Both the position numbers and the translations under genes were made by a program. A DNA stretch of 64,000 nt from Microcoleus vaginatus WJT46-NPBG5 (GTDB taxonomy: Bacteria > Cyanobacteriota > Cyanobacteriia > Cyanobacteriales > Oscillatoriaceae): contig JAHHHM010000001.1 of assembly GCA_019359355.1 (NCBI GenBank), forward strand, positions 62,001 through 126,000. The letters run 5' to 3'. Numbering within the stretch: the first letter of the stretch is position 1; every line of letters begins with the position of its first letter. Below the pieces are notes generated by a model. It had not been told where the DNA came from. It did no database searches and saw nothing but the letters and a program-made list of their open reading frames with translations. Below are positions 45,542 to 55,400 of the stretch, piece by piece.

Positions 45542-48500
45542 TCACTGAGCCTCACTAATTACTGAAGCTCCCCTGCCGTTCTCAGAAACTGGCTTAGCTT
45601 GCTTAGGAATCAAAACTTTCCCAAACTTGGCATATAACGCGGGTAACACTAGCAACGTTAATGCAGTAGAAGTAAACAATCCACCCAGCACTACTACTGA
45701 CAGTGGTTGCAGAATTTCCTTCCCTGGTCCACCCTCCACTACTAGAGGTGCCAAACCCAAAGCAGAAGTAAAAGCTGTCATCAGGATGGCATTGAGTCGT
45801 TCCATCGACCCTTCAATCAGGACTTCTTTAAAGGGCATCCCTTCAGCAAACTTAGTGTTGTAGTTATCCACTAAGAGCAGTCCATTGCGGGTAGCAACCC
45901 CAAACAAGGTAATAAAGCCAACTAGGGAGGCAATGGAAATAATGCCCCCAGTTAACGCGACAGCAATCACTCCCCCTACTAAAGCTAAAGGCAAATTAAT
46001 CATAATCGCGGCAGTAGAGGGGATGGATTTAACAGAAAGGTACATAATTATTGTAATGACTACAAAAGCAATTGCACTGGAGATTAAAATATTCTGAGTC
46101 GCTCGTTCTTCCGCCTCAAATTGACCCGCATACTGGATATAGTAACCAGACGGGAGCTGCACTTGTTGTCTAACTTTTTCTCTAATTTCATTCACTACAG
46201 AACGCAAATCTCTTCCCTTGGCATTGGCAGCCACAACAATCAGGCGGGAAACATTCTCGCGGTTGATGGTATTGGGACCAGTGCCGTTGTCAATCGTGGC
46301 AACTTGGGCTAAAGGAATCTTTTGACCGTTGGGAGTATCAACTAGCAAGTTCCGAATAGTGTCCAAGCTTTGACGGGCATCTGGTTTTAACCACACAACT
46401 AAATCAAAGGTTTGTTGCTTCTCCAAGACTTGAGATACCACCCGCCCATTAAGCGCAGTTTCAATAATTTCGGAAAGTTCTCCTACTGTCAAACCATACC
46501 TTGCTGCTGCGAAACGGTCAAAATTAATTTGTATTTGTTCAATTGGAACTTGGGGTTCGAGTTGCAGATCAACGATGCCTTCAATGGTTTTCATCACATC
46601 ATTAACTTGCTGCCCAATGGTGCGGAGTTGTTCTAAATCAGGACCAAAGATTTTGACGGCGATCGCACTCCTGACCCCAGACAGCACCTCATCCATTCGG
46701 TGAGAGATAAAACCACCGATATTAGGTGCTACCCCTGGTAATTTAGCAAACTCCTCTCGTAGGTGCTCAAGAGCCTTTTCCCTATCTTTCATTCCCTTTT
46801 CGCTCAACTCTATATCCAAATGTCCCAAGTTAACACCTGCGGCATCAGCATCCCCAGGCGCGCGTCCTGAGCGCAACTGCACATAGGGAAATCTGGCGTC
46901 ATCTTTGAGCGCGGCTTGAATAGCTTCCCCAGCGCTATTGGTAGCTTCCAGAGATACACCTGGATATAGCAGTAAGGTGTTCACTAAAGTTTGCTCCTGA
47001 AACTCAGGTAAAAACACCCGTCCTAATGAGGGAACAATGACAGTTGTCGCCACCAAACTAGCACCGGCTAAGCTCAAAACAATTCCAGAATAGCGCATTG
47101 AAAATGCTAAGAGAGGATAATAAATTCGCTTAAAAAATCTCGCCACCCACGGTTCTGTTTCGGGCAAGCGACCGTAAGGCAGTAAGATTGCACACAAAGC
47201 CGGCGTTATTGTCAGTGCAGTTACACTAGAAGCCAGAACTGCCACTATATAACCAATGCCCATCGGGATAAAGAGGCTACCTTCTACCCCAGCCAAGGCG
47301 AAAATTGGAGAGAACACAACTAGGGTAATGATGGTGGCTCCAAATACCGAGTCGCGCACTTCCTGACAGCCTTCAAAGACAACCTCCAGCACTGGCCGGG
47401 GGTTGGGAGAATATTTATTTTCCCGTAGGCAACGATAAACATTTTCAGCATCTACAATTGCGTCATCAACGGCTGAACCGATGGCGACGGCCAATCCTCC
47501 CAAAGTCATCGTATTTAAACCTTGTCCTAGCCAATTTAACGCCAGCACACCTAATAACAAAGACAACGGAAGGGCGGTTAGGCAAACAGCGAGGTTGCGC
47601 CAATTCATCAAGAAAGGGATCAGGATAATAGCAACGATAATACTGCCTTCAACTAAAGCCTCTCTAACATTCTCAATCGAAGAATCAATATAGTTTTCTT
47701 GCCGAAATGTAGCGATGACATTAATATCTTTAGGTAAGCCTAATTTGACCTCTGACATTGCTGCTTCAATTGCCCGGGTGACAGTAGGAGTATCGGCAAG
47801 AGGCTGTTTATTAATCATGACAATAATTGCCTTTTGACCGTTAAAGCTGCCATCGCCCCGTTTCAATTCTGCGCCGATTTGCACGTCAGCGACATCCGCT
47901 ATCTTGACAGGCGTGCCGGTGCGGGCTGTAATTACCGATTGTTGTAAGTCTTCGATGGATTCAATCCGCCCAATACCTCGGATTAACTTTTCTCGGTCAG
48001 AAGTGATTAAATAGCCACCCGGAGCATTGACATTTGCAGCAGACGCTGCCTCCACAACGTCTTTTAGGGAAACATTAAATGCTTTCAGCTTTTCTGGGTC
48101 AACTAATACTTGATACTGACGAACATCGCCGCCATACGCTACCACCTGACTAACGCCAGGAACAGCCAAGATGCGATTTGTCACTTGCCAATCAACAATA
48201 CGCCGCACTTCCATTAAGGGAGTTGTTTGGGAGGTGAAGGCATATTGAAGCACAGTGCCAATAGGAGAACTAATGGGAGAAATTTGCGGCGTTTCCACTC
48301 CGTCAGGCAGCTTACTTTGCGCTTGTTGCAATCGCTCCGTTACTAGCTGTCGAGCTTGATAAATATCAGTTCCCCAGTTAAAAATAACTTTAACAACGGA
48401 AATACCGGCTGCACTCGAAGACCGTACCGCTTGTACACCAGGAGTCCCGTTAATTGCACTCTCAATTGGTAAAGTTACCAGCGATTCCAATTCTTCGGGC

Positions 48501-48670
48501 GCAAGTCCAGGAGCTTCTGTTTGAATTTCGACTTGGGGCGGTGCGAAGTTGGGGAAGACATCCAGTGGCATCTGGATGATCGTGCGAAATATCCAGAAGG
48601 TGACGATAATCGCACCGAGAATGACTAGCCAGCGGCGGGAGATCGCCCACTTGATAATGGCACTAAGCAT
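45542..48670 (-). CDS. RND heavy-metal efflux transporter, CusA/CzcA/CopA type
   Basis: A 1042-residue inner-membrane proton-driven pump with twelve membrane segments in two halves. N-terminus MLSAIIKWAISRRWLVILG; the porter region contains DVFPNFAPPQVEIQTEAPGL. Membrane segment 4 has GSAVDDAIVDAENV, the acidic relay region of the heavy-metal (HME) branch. The second half ends with TLFGVATRNGLLLVDNY and LLVLPALYAKFG. The adaptor gene lies 79 bases upstream on the same strand and a DUF305 protein before that. The same trio (CopB, CopA and CopM-like) handles copper in Synechocystis, so copper or silver export is the best guess. I see only one GCCGGC in over 3 kb here, far fewer than in neighbouring genes, which could mean transfer from another lineage. 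Confidence 0.93.
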   Translation of the reverse strand: MLSAIIKWAISRRWLVILGAIIVTFWIFRTIIQMPLDVFPNFAPPQVEIQTEAPGLAPEELESLVTLPIESAINGTPGVQAVRSSSAAGISVVKVIFNWGTDIYQARQLVTERLQQAQSKLPDGVETPQISPISSPIGTVLQYAFTSQTTPLMEVRRIVDWQVTNRILAVPGVSQVVAYGGDVRQYQVLVDPEKLKAFNVSLKDVVEAASAANVNAPGGYLITSDREKLIRGIGRIESIEDLQQSVITARTGTPVKIADVADVQIGAELKRGDGSFNGQKAIIVMINKQPLADTPTVTRAIEAAMSEVKLGLPKDINVIATFRQENYIDSSIENVREALVEGSIIVAIILIPFLMNWRNLAVCLTALPLSLLLGVLALNWLGQGLNTMTLGGLAVAIGSAVDDAIVDAENVYRCLRENKYSPNPRPVLEVVFEGCQEVRDSVFGATIITLVVFSPIFALAGVEGSLFIPMGIGYIVAVLASSVTALTITPALCAILLPYGRLPETEPWVARFFKRIYYPLLAFSMRYSGIVLSLAGASLVATTVIVPSLGRVFLPEFQEQTLVNTLLLYPGVSLEATNSAGEAIQAALKDDARFPYVQLRSGRAPGDADAAGVNLGHLDIELSEKGMKDREKALEHLREEFAKLPGVAPNIGGFISHRMDEVLSGVRSAIAVKIFGPDLEQLRTIGQQVNDVMKTIEGIVDLQLEPQVPIEQIQINFDRFAAARYGLTVGELSEIIETALNGRVVSQVLEKQQTFDLVVWLKPDARQSLDTIRNLLVDTPNGQKIPLAQVATIDNGTGPNTINRENVSRLIVVAANAKGRDLRSVVNEIREKVRQQVQLPSGYYIQYAGQFEAEERATQNILISSAIAFVVITIIMYLSVKSIPSTAAIMINLPLALVGGVIAVALTGGIISIASLVGFITLFGVATRNGLLLVDNYNTKFAEGMPFKEVLIEGSMERLNAILMTAFTSALGLAPLVVEGGPGKEILQPLSVVVLGGLFTSTALTLLVLPALYAKFGKVLIPKQAKPVSENGRGASVISEAQ

Positions 48671-48749
48671 TTTAGTATTAGTAAAAAAATAGTTTTGTGT
48701 TTTGAGTTAAAGCGTCTTCTTAATTCAAAACTTATAATTCATAACTTTT

Positions 48750-50696
48750 TTAAGAGTGTGGTTGATGAGGATCTTTATGCTCCTCACTGTGCCTGCTTGA
48801 AGTAAACAAGGTCGGCTGCTTGGAGTTGTTGAGATAAATCTCCGGTTCATAGATAGAAACTTCGGAATCTGAATGACCCACCGGCAACATTCTTGGCTGC
48901 CGGCGACGACCCGCCCAAATACCCGCAAAGAATGTGCCGGCAGCGATTGCTCCCCCGACCGGAAATACTAACCACCCAGGCAACGCGAAACTGTTAGTTT
49001 CTTTATCTGTTGCCGGCACTGAAGGCTCTTGATGTTCGCTGTCCTTGACGTTACTATTACCACCCCGCAACGATTGTGCGTAAAGTTGAGGCGCACGTTG
49101 AGTAACCACAAAATCTCCCTCAAATAGACCACTCTTGACCTCAACTAAATCCCCGGACGTTTGACCTAACGTGACTTCAACCGCTTGATACGCATTACCG
49201 TTTTGGACGTAGACGGTTTTCTTACCATTAGCCTCTACGACAGCTGAGTTGGGAATAGCCAAAACAGTATTAAGCATCCCGTTTGTTAAGACTTCTAGTT
49301 CAGCAAACATCCCTGGCTTCAGCACTCCGCCAGCGTTGTCTAATTCAGCTTTCACCGGCACCACCCGCGTTTCCCTTTCTACCACCGACCCAATCACGGC
49401 TATCCGTCCAGTGAAGGTTTGCTTGGGCAAGCTAGCGACCTTTACGCTTACTTCTTGACCATTCTTCACTTTGTCTAAATCTTTTTCATAAATATTCGCG
49501 GTTGCAAACACCCGACTGTCATTCACAATAGTCATGAGCTTGCCACCGGCATCCTCGAACGATTGACCGAGGCTGACTTCGAGATCGGCAACCCTGCCAG
49601 AAATGGGTGCACTCACTGTCACCAACCCTTTATCATTGGCTTTTGTATTCAGTTGTTGCAGCCGAGTTTGATAGGTGGCGCTACTCAGCTGGATACGGGA
49701 CTGAGCGACTTCAACAGCTGACTGAGCGCGTTGAAGTTGAGCTTCAGCTTCAATAACGTCCCGGCGTTGGTTTGCTATAGTCAATTGCGCTTTAGCTTCT
49801 GCTAGTTTGCCTTCCGATTCCCGCAACTCTCGGAGTGGCAGGTCTACCTCGGCGCGTTTAACTTCGGTCTCTGCTTGGAGAACATTCTGGCGGCTATTAG
49901 CCCTAGCGACTTGGCTGCGTGCTTCTGCAAGGTGTGCTTGCGACTCTAGCATCTGCCGGCGTGGGATCGCTCCAGCCGCCTCCAAATCTTTATCTCGGTC
50001 ATACTGTTCCTGAGCGACTGCCAGTTCCGTCTCGGCTTGTGCTATTTCAGCGTCTGCTATTTGAACCTGACGTTGATAGTTTTCTTGGGCTACTTTAAAA
50101 ACTGCTTTCTGCTCTACCAAAGCTTTATCTCGGTCATACTGCGCCTGAGCAGCTTCCAGCTGAGTTTCAGCTTGTGCTATTTCAGCGACGGCTATCTGCG
50201 AGTACCGCTCATTGTTTTGTTGGGCTAACTTTAAATCTGCTTGTGATTTCTGCAACTCCGCGTCCGCTTCTGCTCGTTTTTCCTGAGAACCAACCCGCAG
50301 TTCCACCAACTCTGGTGCAGATACGATAGCGACGGGTTGTCCCGCTTCCACTGTGGCACCGGGTTCGACTAAAAGCTCAACGACTGTTCCTGAAATTGGC
50401 GCAGTCACTTCAACTTTTTTGTTGGGTAGGGTTTCAATTTGCCCGGTAGTTTTAATACTAATAGGCAGTCGCTGACTTTTAACCGGCTCAACTTTAATTC
50501 CCAGTCGTTTTGCAGTTTCTGTATCAACCTCAATAGAATTGGTAGACTTACTGGCTTCGCTCCCTCCTTGAAATTCATTTCCATGTCCGGCGTGGGCGAA
50601 GACGGCTGTGGAAGCAGTAAGCAGAACTAAGCTTAAAATGGTTCCAGAGACGCAACAGAGCGCTGGTGGAAGTTGGGAACGATAAGAGTCAGGCAT
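48750..50696 (-). CDS. RND efflux periplasmic adaptor, CusB/CopB type
   Basis: A 648-residue membrane-fusion protein linking the RND pump to an outer-membrane channel. It has an N-terminal signal region (LSLVLLTASTAVFAHAGHG), then a lipoyl half (VEVTAPISGTVVELLVEPGATV), a very long coiled hairpin (about 155-370), the second lipoyl half (VTVSAPISGRVADLEVSLGQ), beta-barrel and membrane-proximal domains. The hairpin contains a 45-residue tandem duplication (AEIAQAETQLEAAQAQYDRD and AEIAQAETELAVAQEQYDRD), visible in the DNA as copies 135 bases apart. Unusually there is a C-terminal membrane helix (WLVFPVGGAIAAGTFFAGIW) with a basic, polar tail containing several His. The ATG at 50696 is preferred to an upstream start at 50771. 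Confidence 0.9.
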   Translation of the reverse strand: MPDSYRSQLPPALCCVSGTILSLVLLTASTAVFAHAGHGNEFQGGSEASKSTNSIEVDTETAKRLGIKVEPVKSQRLPISIKTTGQIETLPNKKVEVTAPISGTVVELLVEPGATVEAGQPVAIVSAPELVELRVGSQEKRAEADAELQKSQADLKLAQQNNERYSQIAVAEIAQAETQLEAAQAQYDRDKALVEQKAVFKVAQENYQRQVQIADAEIAQAETELAVAQEQYDRDKDLEAAGAIPRRQMLESQAHLAEARSQVARANSRQNVLQAETEVKRAEVDLPLRELRESEGKLAEAKAQLTIANQRRDVIEAEAQLQRAQSAVEVAQSRIQLSSATYQTRLQQLNTKANDKGLVTVSAPISGRVADLEVSLGQSFEDAGGKLMTIVNDSRVFATANIYEKDLDKVKNGQEVSVKVASLPKQTFTGRIAVIGSVVERETRVVPVKAELDNAGGVLKPGMFAELEVLTNGMLNTVLAIPNSAVVEANGKKTVYVQNGNAYQAVEVTLGQTSGDLVEVKSGLFEGDFVVTQRAPQLYAQSLRGGNSNVKDSEHQEPSVPATDKETNSFALPGWLVFPVGGAIAAGTFFAGIWAGRRRQPRMLPVGHSDSEVSIYEPEIYLNNSKQPTLFTSSRHSEEHKDPHQPHS

Positions 50697-50866
50697 TATA
50701 ACGTCCTTGAGTACCCACGAACTGAAGTAAGAATTGGTGGGAGCCGGTTTTTTACAGAATCTAATTAGCACTTATTCCCCAGTTTCTCAGGGGAAAATGA
50801 AATTAGAATGAAATCAGGGAAGTGTAAGCGCAGCCTTGTTTAGCTCCTATATGCCAAGGTGATAAC

Positions 50867-51595
50867 TTACTGTTTGTACCAGGCTTGCCGCCACTGTTGC
50901 ATTTGCCCAACTTCTGCCTTTTGTGACAAGATAATATCTTGAGCCAGTTTCTTAATTTCAGGGCGATTAGACTTGCTTAGTGCGTCTTCAGCCATTATTA
51001 ATGCCCCTTCATGGTGAGTAATCATTGCATTGATAAAGCGCAGGTCAAATTGAGTATCAGCAGCTCCCAAGTTCATGTCCATCATCATTTGTTTCTGCAT
51101 CTGTGCCGGCATTGGCATCATGTGACCGGCTTCAGCGTGATAGACCATTGGATTACTGCTTACCTGCGGATACCAGGCTTTGCGCCATTGCTTTAACTGC
51201 TCAATTTCTTTGTTTTGAGCTTTAATAATACCGTCGGCTAGCTTTTTAATTTCAGGGCGTTGAGACTTCTGTTGGGCATCTTTTGCCATTGACACTGCCC
51301 CCTGATGGTGTAAAGTCATGGCATCGATAAATCGCAGGTCGTAGTTGGCATCCGCTGGACCTAAATCCATCGTCATGTTAGGGTTCATGCCATTACCACT
51401 CTTCATGCCGCTGCCATGATTCATGTCCTTCATGCCACCCATATCAGTTGGGTTAGCTGGAGCCTGACTTTGGTTCTGGGAGACAGTAGAACCGTTCTCT
51501 TGAGCATTAGAACAGGCTGTAAGAACCCCGCTAAGTGAGGCGAACGCTACAAGGGTAAACGCCAAAAAGCCTGTTTTCAAAGATATAGATTCCAT
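50867..51595 (-). CDS. DUF305 lipoprotein with two repeats, CopM-like copper-binding protein
   Basis: A 242-residue exported protein. The signal peptide ends in a lipobox (VLTAC, Cys near 28), so it should be a lipoprotein. A Met/His/Gly-rich linker (DMGGMKDMNHGSGMKSGNGM) suggests Cu(I) or Ag(I) binding. Two DUF305 units follow, DLRFIDAMTLHHQGAVSMA and DLRFINAMITHHEGALIMA, each with HH and ending QWRxAWY, the result of an internal duplication. In Synechocystis a DUF305 protein (CopM) binds copper in the periplasm next to a CopBAC pump. Position and composition support the same role here. A MerR-type promoter dyad lies 50-80 bases upstream. Confidence 0.88.
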   Translation of the reverse strand: MESISLKTGFLAFTLVAFASLSGVLTACSNAQENGSTVSQNQSQAPANPTDMGGMKDMNHGSGMKSGNGMNPNMTMDLGPADANYDLRFIDAMTLHHQGAVSMAKDAQQKSQRPEIKKLADGIIKAQNKEIEQLKQWRKAWYPQVSSNPMVYHAEAGHMMPMPAQMQKQMMMDMNLGAADTQFDLRFINAMITHHEGALIMAEDALSKSNRPEIKKLAQDIILSQKAEVGQMQQWRQAWYKQ

Positions 51596-51641
51596 AAACT
51601 TGAAATTTGTTTAACAACTACCTGAAATCTTCGTTACATTT

Positions 51642-51673
51642 AGCTTAAACTCTCCAGTCAACTGGAGAGTCAA
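51642..51673 (-). promoter_or_regulatory. MerR-type metal-responsive promoter and operator dyad
   Basis: A perfect dyad, ACTCTCCAGT (51649-51658), two bases, then ACTGGAGAGT (51661-51670), fills the spacer of a promoter on the - strand: -35 TTGACT (51668-51673) and a -10-like TTAAGC/TAAGCT (51642-51648) with a 19-20 base spacer. An over-long spacer filled by a dyad is the hallmark of MerR-family metal regulators (CueR, ZntR, CadR). It points at the DUF305 gene. No MerR gene lies within the window. Confidence 0.75.
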
Positions 51674-51737
51674 GCCCGATGTATCCGACTTTCCGTACTC
51701 ACCTAATACTCAGCTTGGCGGGAAAAAATGAAATAAG

Positions 51738-52402
51738 GATGAAAATCCAATACGACCCAAAATTTGCTGGTATTTGGAACTTTGGCGCTTGTCGTTATCG
51801 CTGTTTTAATGTGCTTTGCCGGCAAGTCTATACCGGCAATACTGATGATTATGCTCACTCTGCCCTTAGCGATCATTGGCGGCATTGTTTCTATGGCTTT
51901 CGGTGGCGGCATCCTCTCTGTGGCGTCAATGGTGGGATTCATACCAAATCCGGTTATGACAGACACCCTACAGATAGACCAAATCCTCTTGGAGCAAAGG
52001 TTTTGGCTTAGGTGAAAGGAGTTATACCAAAAAGGATTTGGTATCATTACTTTGTTCGGGGTAGCCACGCGCAATGGACTGCTGCTGGTGGAAAACTATC
52101 ACAGCAAGTTTGCGATGGGTATGCCCTTAAAACAGGTGCTATTTGAGGGATCGATAGAGCGACTTGCAGCGATTTTGATGACTGCGCTCACTTCAGCATT
52201 GGGACAGGTGCCTCTCGTGATTGGGAATGGTGGCGGCAAGGAAATTTTGCAACCGTTTGCGGTGGTTGTGCTGAGCGGGTTATTTACGTCTACGGCATTA
52301 ATTTTGCTGGTGCTGCCGGCACTTTATGCCCAGTTTTGGAAATTTTTAGTGCCGAAGCAAACACCGGCATCTCTTGATGAGGAGAGTTGGAGGTGTCAAT
52401 GA
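51738..52402 (+). pseudogene. Decayed 3' end of a second RND efflux transporter gene
   Basis: Only the last 200 or so codons of an HME-type RND pump remain. The frame enters at TTQNLLVFGTLALVVIAVL, continues through KSIPAILMIMLTLPLAIIGG to MVGFI, is broken by an inserted element with a stop, and resumes as TLFGVATRNGLLLVENYHSKF up to KQTPASLDE. The intact pump at 45542 has the same residues joined (GFITLFGVATRNGLLLV), so the break is an insertion rather than a frameshift. Protein similarity to the intact neighbour is clear but not near-identical, so this is an older paralogue, not a fresh copy. No start or N-terminal 80 percent is present. Confidence 0.85.
51939..52047. mobile_element. MITE-like insertion of about 101 bp inside the RND remnant
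   Basis: The insert begins ACCAAATCC (51943) and ends GGATTTGGTA (52043); its ends are inverted repeats. TCAT occurs directly on both sides (51939-51942 and 52044-52047). Removing the insert and one TCAT restores GFITLFG exactly in frame, which supports a 4-bp target duplication. There is no coding capacity, so it would depend on a transposase elsewhere. Its right end also forms a hairpin with ATACCAAA (52025-52032). Confidence 0.75.
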
Positions 52403-52416
52403 TTTGCAAGTTCTAT

Positions 52417-55400
52417 CTACAAAGTATTATCTTCCCGTGGCCTGCTCAGACGCGCCACCACCTGAATCAACTCATCTGCATCCACCGGCTTAGCCAAATG
52501 TTTCTGAAAACCGGCCTCAAGCACGCGCCGGCGATCCTCATCCATCGCGTAGGCGGTTAGCGCCACAGCAGGGATGCTTCCCCCCTGATCCACAACTAAC
52601 GCTCTCACCTTGCGGATCAAGGAGTAGCCATCTTCTCCAGGCATTCCAATATCACTGACTAAAACATCCGGTTGAAATCGCTGAAAAACGCTCAATGCCG
52701 CACTCACGGATGCCGCATCTGTTACCTCAGCGCCACTTTGCTTTAGTGCCGTAACAATATAGTCTCGCGTGTCAGCTTCATCATCAACCACAAGTACCCG
52801 AAGGTTGGAGAGAAGGAGCGGGGGAGAGGAGGAGAGCGAGAGTTCGGGAGAATTTTCTGCTGCCGGCTGCCTTCTGCCTTCTACCGGCTGCCTTTTCAAA
52901 AGTGGCAGCAACAGGGTGAAGGTTGCCCCTTGTCCCTCACCTGGACTTTCAGCCTGGATCGTGCCGCCGTGCAGTTCTACTAAATGGCGCACAATTGCCA
53001 AGCCCAAACCCAATCCGCCATGCGCCCGTGTCGTTGAGCCATCTGCCTGACGGAAATACTCAAAAACATGGGGAAGAAAATCATCTGGGATGCCCATGCC
53101 GGTGTCGCTGACTTGAATTTGAGCCATAGAACCGGCAGCCTCCAAGCGGATCGTGACACACCCTCCCGATGGGGTAAACTTAATCGCATTTGAAAGCAAA
53201 TTCCAGACAATCTGCTGTAACCGGCCTGGATCGGCTGAAATCAACCCCACCGTCGGATCAAGCAATCGCTCAATTTTAATCGCCTTCGCTTCAGCAGCCG
53301 GTCGCATCGTATCGAGCGCCCCCTCAATGGTGGAGACTACATTCACCGGCATTACATTTAGCCTGGTTTTGCCCCGCAGGATACGCGAAACATCCAGCAA
53401 ATCTTCTACCAGTTGGGTTTGCAGGCGGGCGTTGCGCTCAATTGTTTCTAGGGCGCGAGAAATCGTTGCTTCACTAAAGTGACGAGTCCGCAGCATCTGC
53501 GCCCAGCCCAAAATTGCATTCAGCGGCGAACGCAACTCATGAGACAGTACCGCCAGAAACTCATCCTTGATCCGGTTTGCCGCTTCCGCTTCAGCGCGTG
53601 CTCCCCGTTCGCGGGCCAAAAGTTGCTCGCGTTCGGCCTCCAGCTGCTTACGTTCGCTAATATCGGCAACAATTGATAGACAGCTCTTTTGGCCTTTCGC
53701 ATCCCGCAGTGCAGTCGCCCAAACAGCGATATCAATGGGTGAACCGTCTTTTTTGAGCCGGCGCAACTCTACCCCAATTAATTCTTTTCCTTGGCTAATG
53801 GTGACGAGGTTTGCCAGAAATTCTTCTCGTTTGTCTTTTGGAACTGAAGGCACAAAACCGCCCAGTGCTTCTTGTTCACTCCAGCCAAAAATCCGCTCAG
53901 CGGCTGGGTTCCATAAAGTTACAACTCCATCATTGAGATTAAACACCCTAATCGCCAAGGGGCAAGCTTGAATCAGGCTGTTAAGGGTTTGATTGGTTTC
54001 CCACAGCTTTTCAGAAGCTTGTTTGCGATCCGTAATATCGGTAATCATGGCGATCTCGCCGATGAATTCTCCTCGCTCATTAATAATGGCGTTGGTAGAA
54101 TTCAGTGTCCACAGTTCAGAACCATCTTTGCGACGCCACCGGCATTCACTCAGTGCTCTAGTTCCTTGGGTTTGCCCCTCAAGAGTTCCCTCGGATGCGA
54201 TGCGGGCCGGCTCGTCCGTGAAATCAGAAATCGGAAGCCCCATCATCTCTTCCACGGTATAGCCCAGCATCTGAGCCATTCGGGAATTGACAAAATCTGT
54301 GCGTCCTTGGGCGTCAATTGTCCAAATCCCTTCATAAGACGTTTCAACGATGCGACGGTAGCGTTCCTCACTTTGCCGACGATCAGACTCGGCTTGTTTG
54401 AGTTGGGTTAAATTGACAACAAAGCTGACCCCGCGATCCTGAGATCCCTCAAACATGACACCGCCGAGTACCACGGGAATGCGGCTGCCGTCTTTGCAAA
54501 TGTATTCTTTTTCAAGGGGACTGGCTGCCCCAGACTGCTTCATTTCAGCAATCGCCCCCTCACTCAAATGCAGCTGTTCAGGGGGGGTCATGTCTTTCCA
54601 ATTCACGTTACCGGCTCGCAAATCTTCCTGGGTATAGCCCACCATCTGCAAAAAGGCATCGTTGGCATCGCTAATGTTGCCGGTGGTGTCCCAAAAGATC
54701 GCGCCGATCACGTTGGACTCTACTAAGCGTCTAAACCGGGATTCACTCTCGCGCAGCGCTTCTTCTGCCTGCTTGCGTTCACTGATATCAATGCCAGAGC
54801 CAATGTAGCCGACAAAACTGCCATCGGGAGAGTAAAGCGGCACGCCGGTATCAAAAATCCAGCGGTATTCGCCATCGGCTCGTTTGTGCCGGTATTCCAT
54901 TTGGAAGCCTTCCAGTCGGTTTAATGCCACCCTAAACGCATCCACACAAGGCTGTACATCATCAGGATGTCGCCCTTCATACCAACCAAGGGAGAGTGCT
55001 TCTTCCAGGGTGTGGCCGGTAAAGTCCAGCCAAGGTTGGTTGAAATAGGTGCATTCCCCGTCTATGCCGGCAATCCAGATAAATGCCGGTGAATTATCTG
55101 CCATTGTGCGGAAGCGAGCTTCGCTTTGCTTGAGCGCATCTAGTGCTGTTTCGGCGGAAGCGCGGGCTAACCGTTCAGCCTCAAACAAACGCGCTCGTTC
55201 CAGTGCCTGGGCGCACTGCTGTGCCAAGGCCAGCATAAAAGCACGGTCATCTTGATTAAATTTTCGCTCCTCTGGAAAGCCCAAACCGAGTCCGCCGATC
55301 ACGCGCTCGTTTACGATCATAGGGATGGCAACTAAAGCACCATCAATGCTAGAAGATTCTAGATGGACAGATACCAGATGAGGGTAGAAGGCGTTACGCT

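Noticed and set aside
51679-52011. 110-codon + strand frame before the RND remnant
   Set aside because: It is out of phase with the clear RND similarity in the same DNA, so it is a by-product of the pseudogene.
51941-52044. MITE with a TA target duplication (Tc1/mariner style)
   Set aside because: Removing the insert on that model leaves the RND frame shifted, while the TCAT model restores it exactly.
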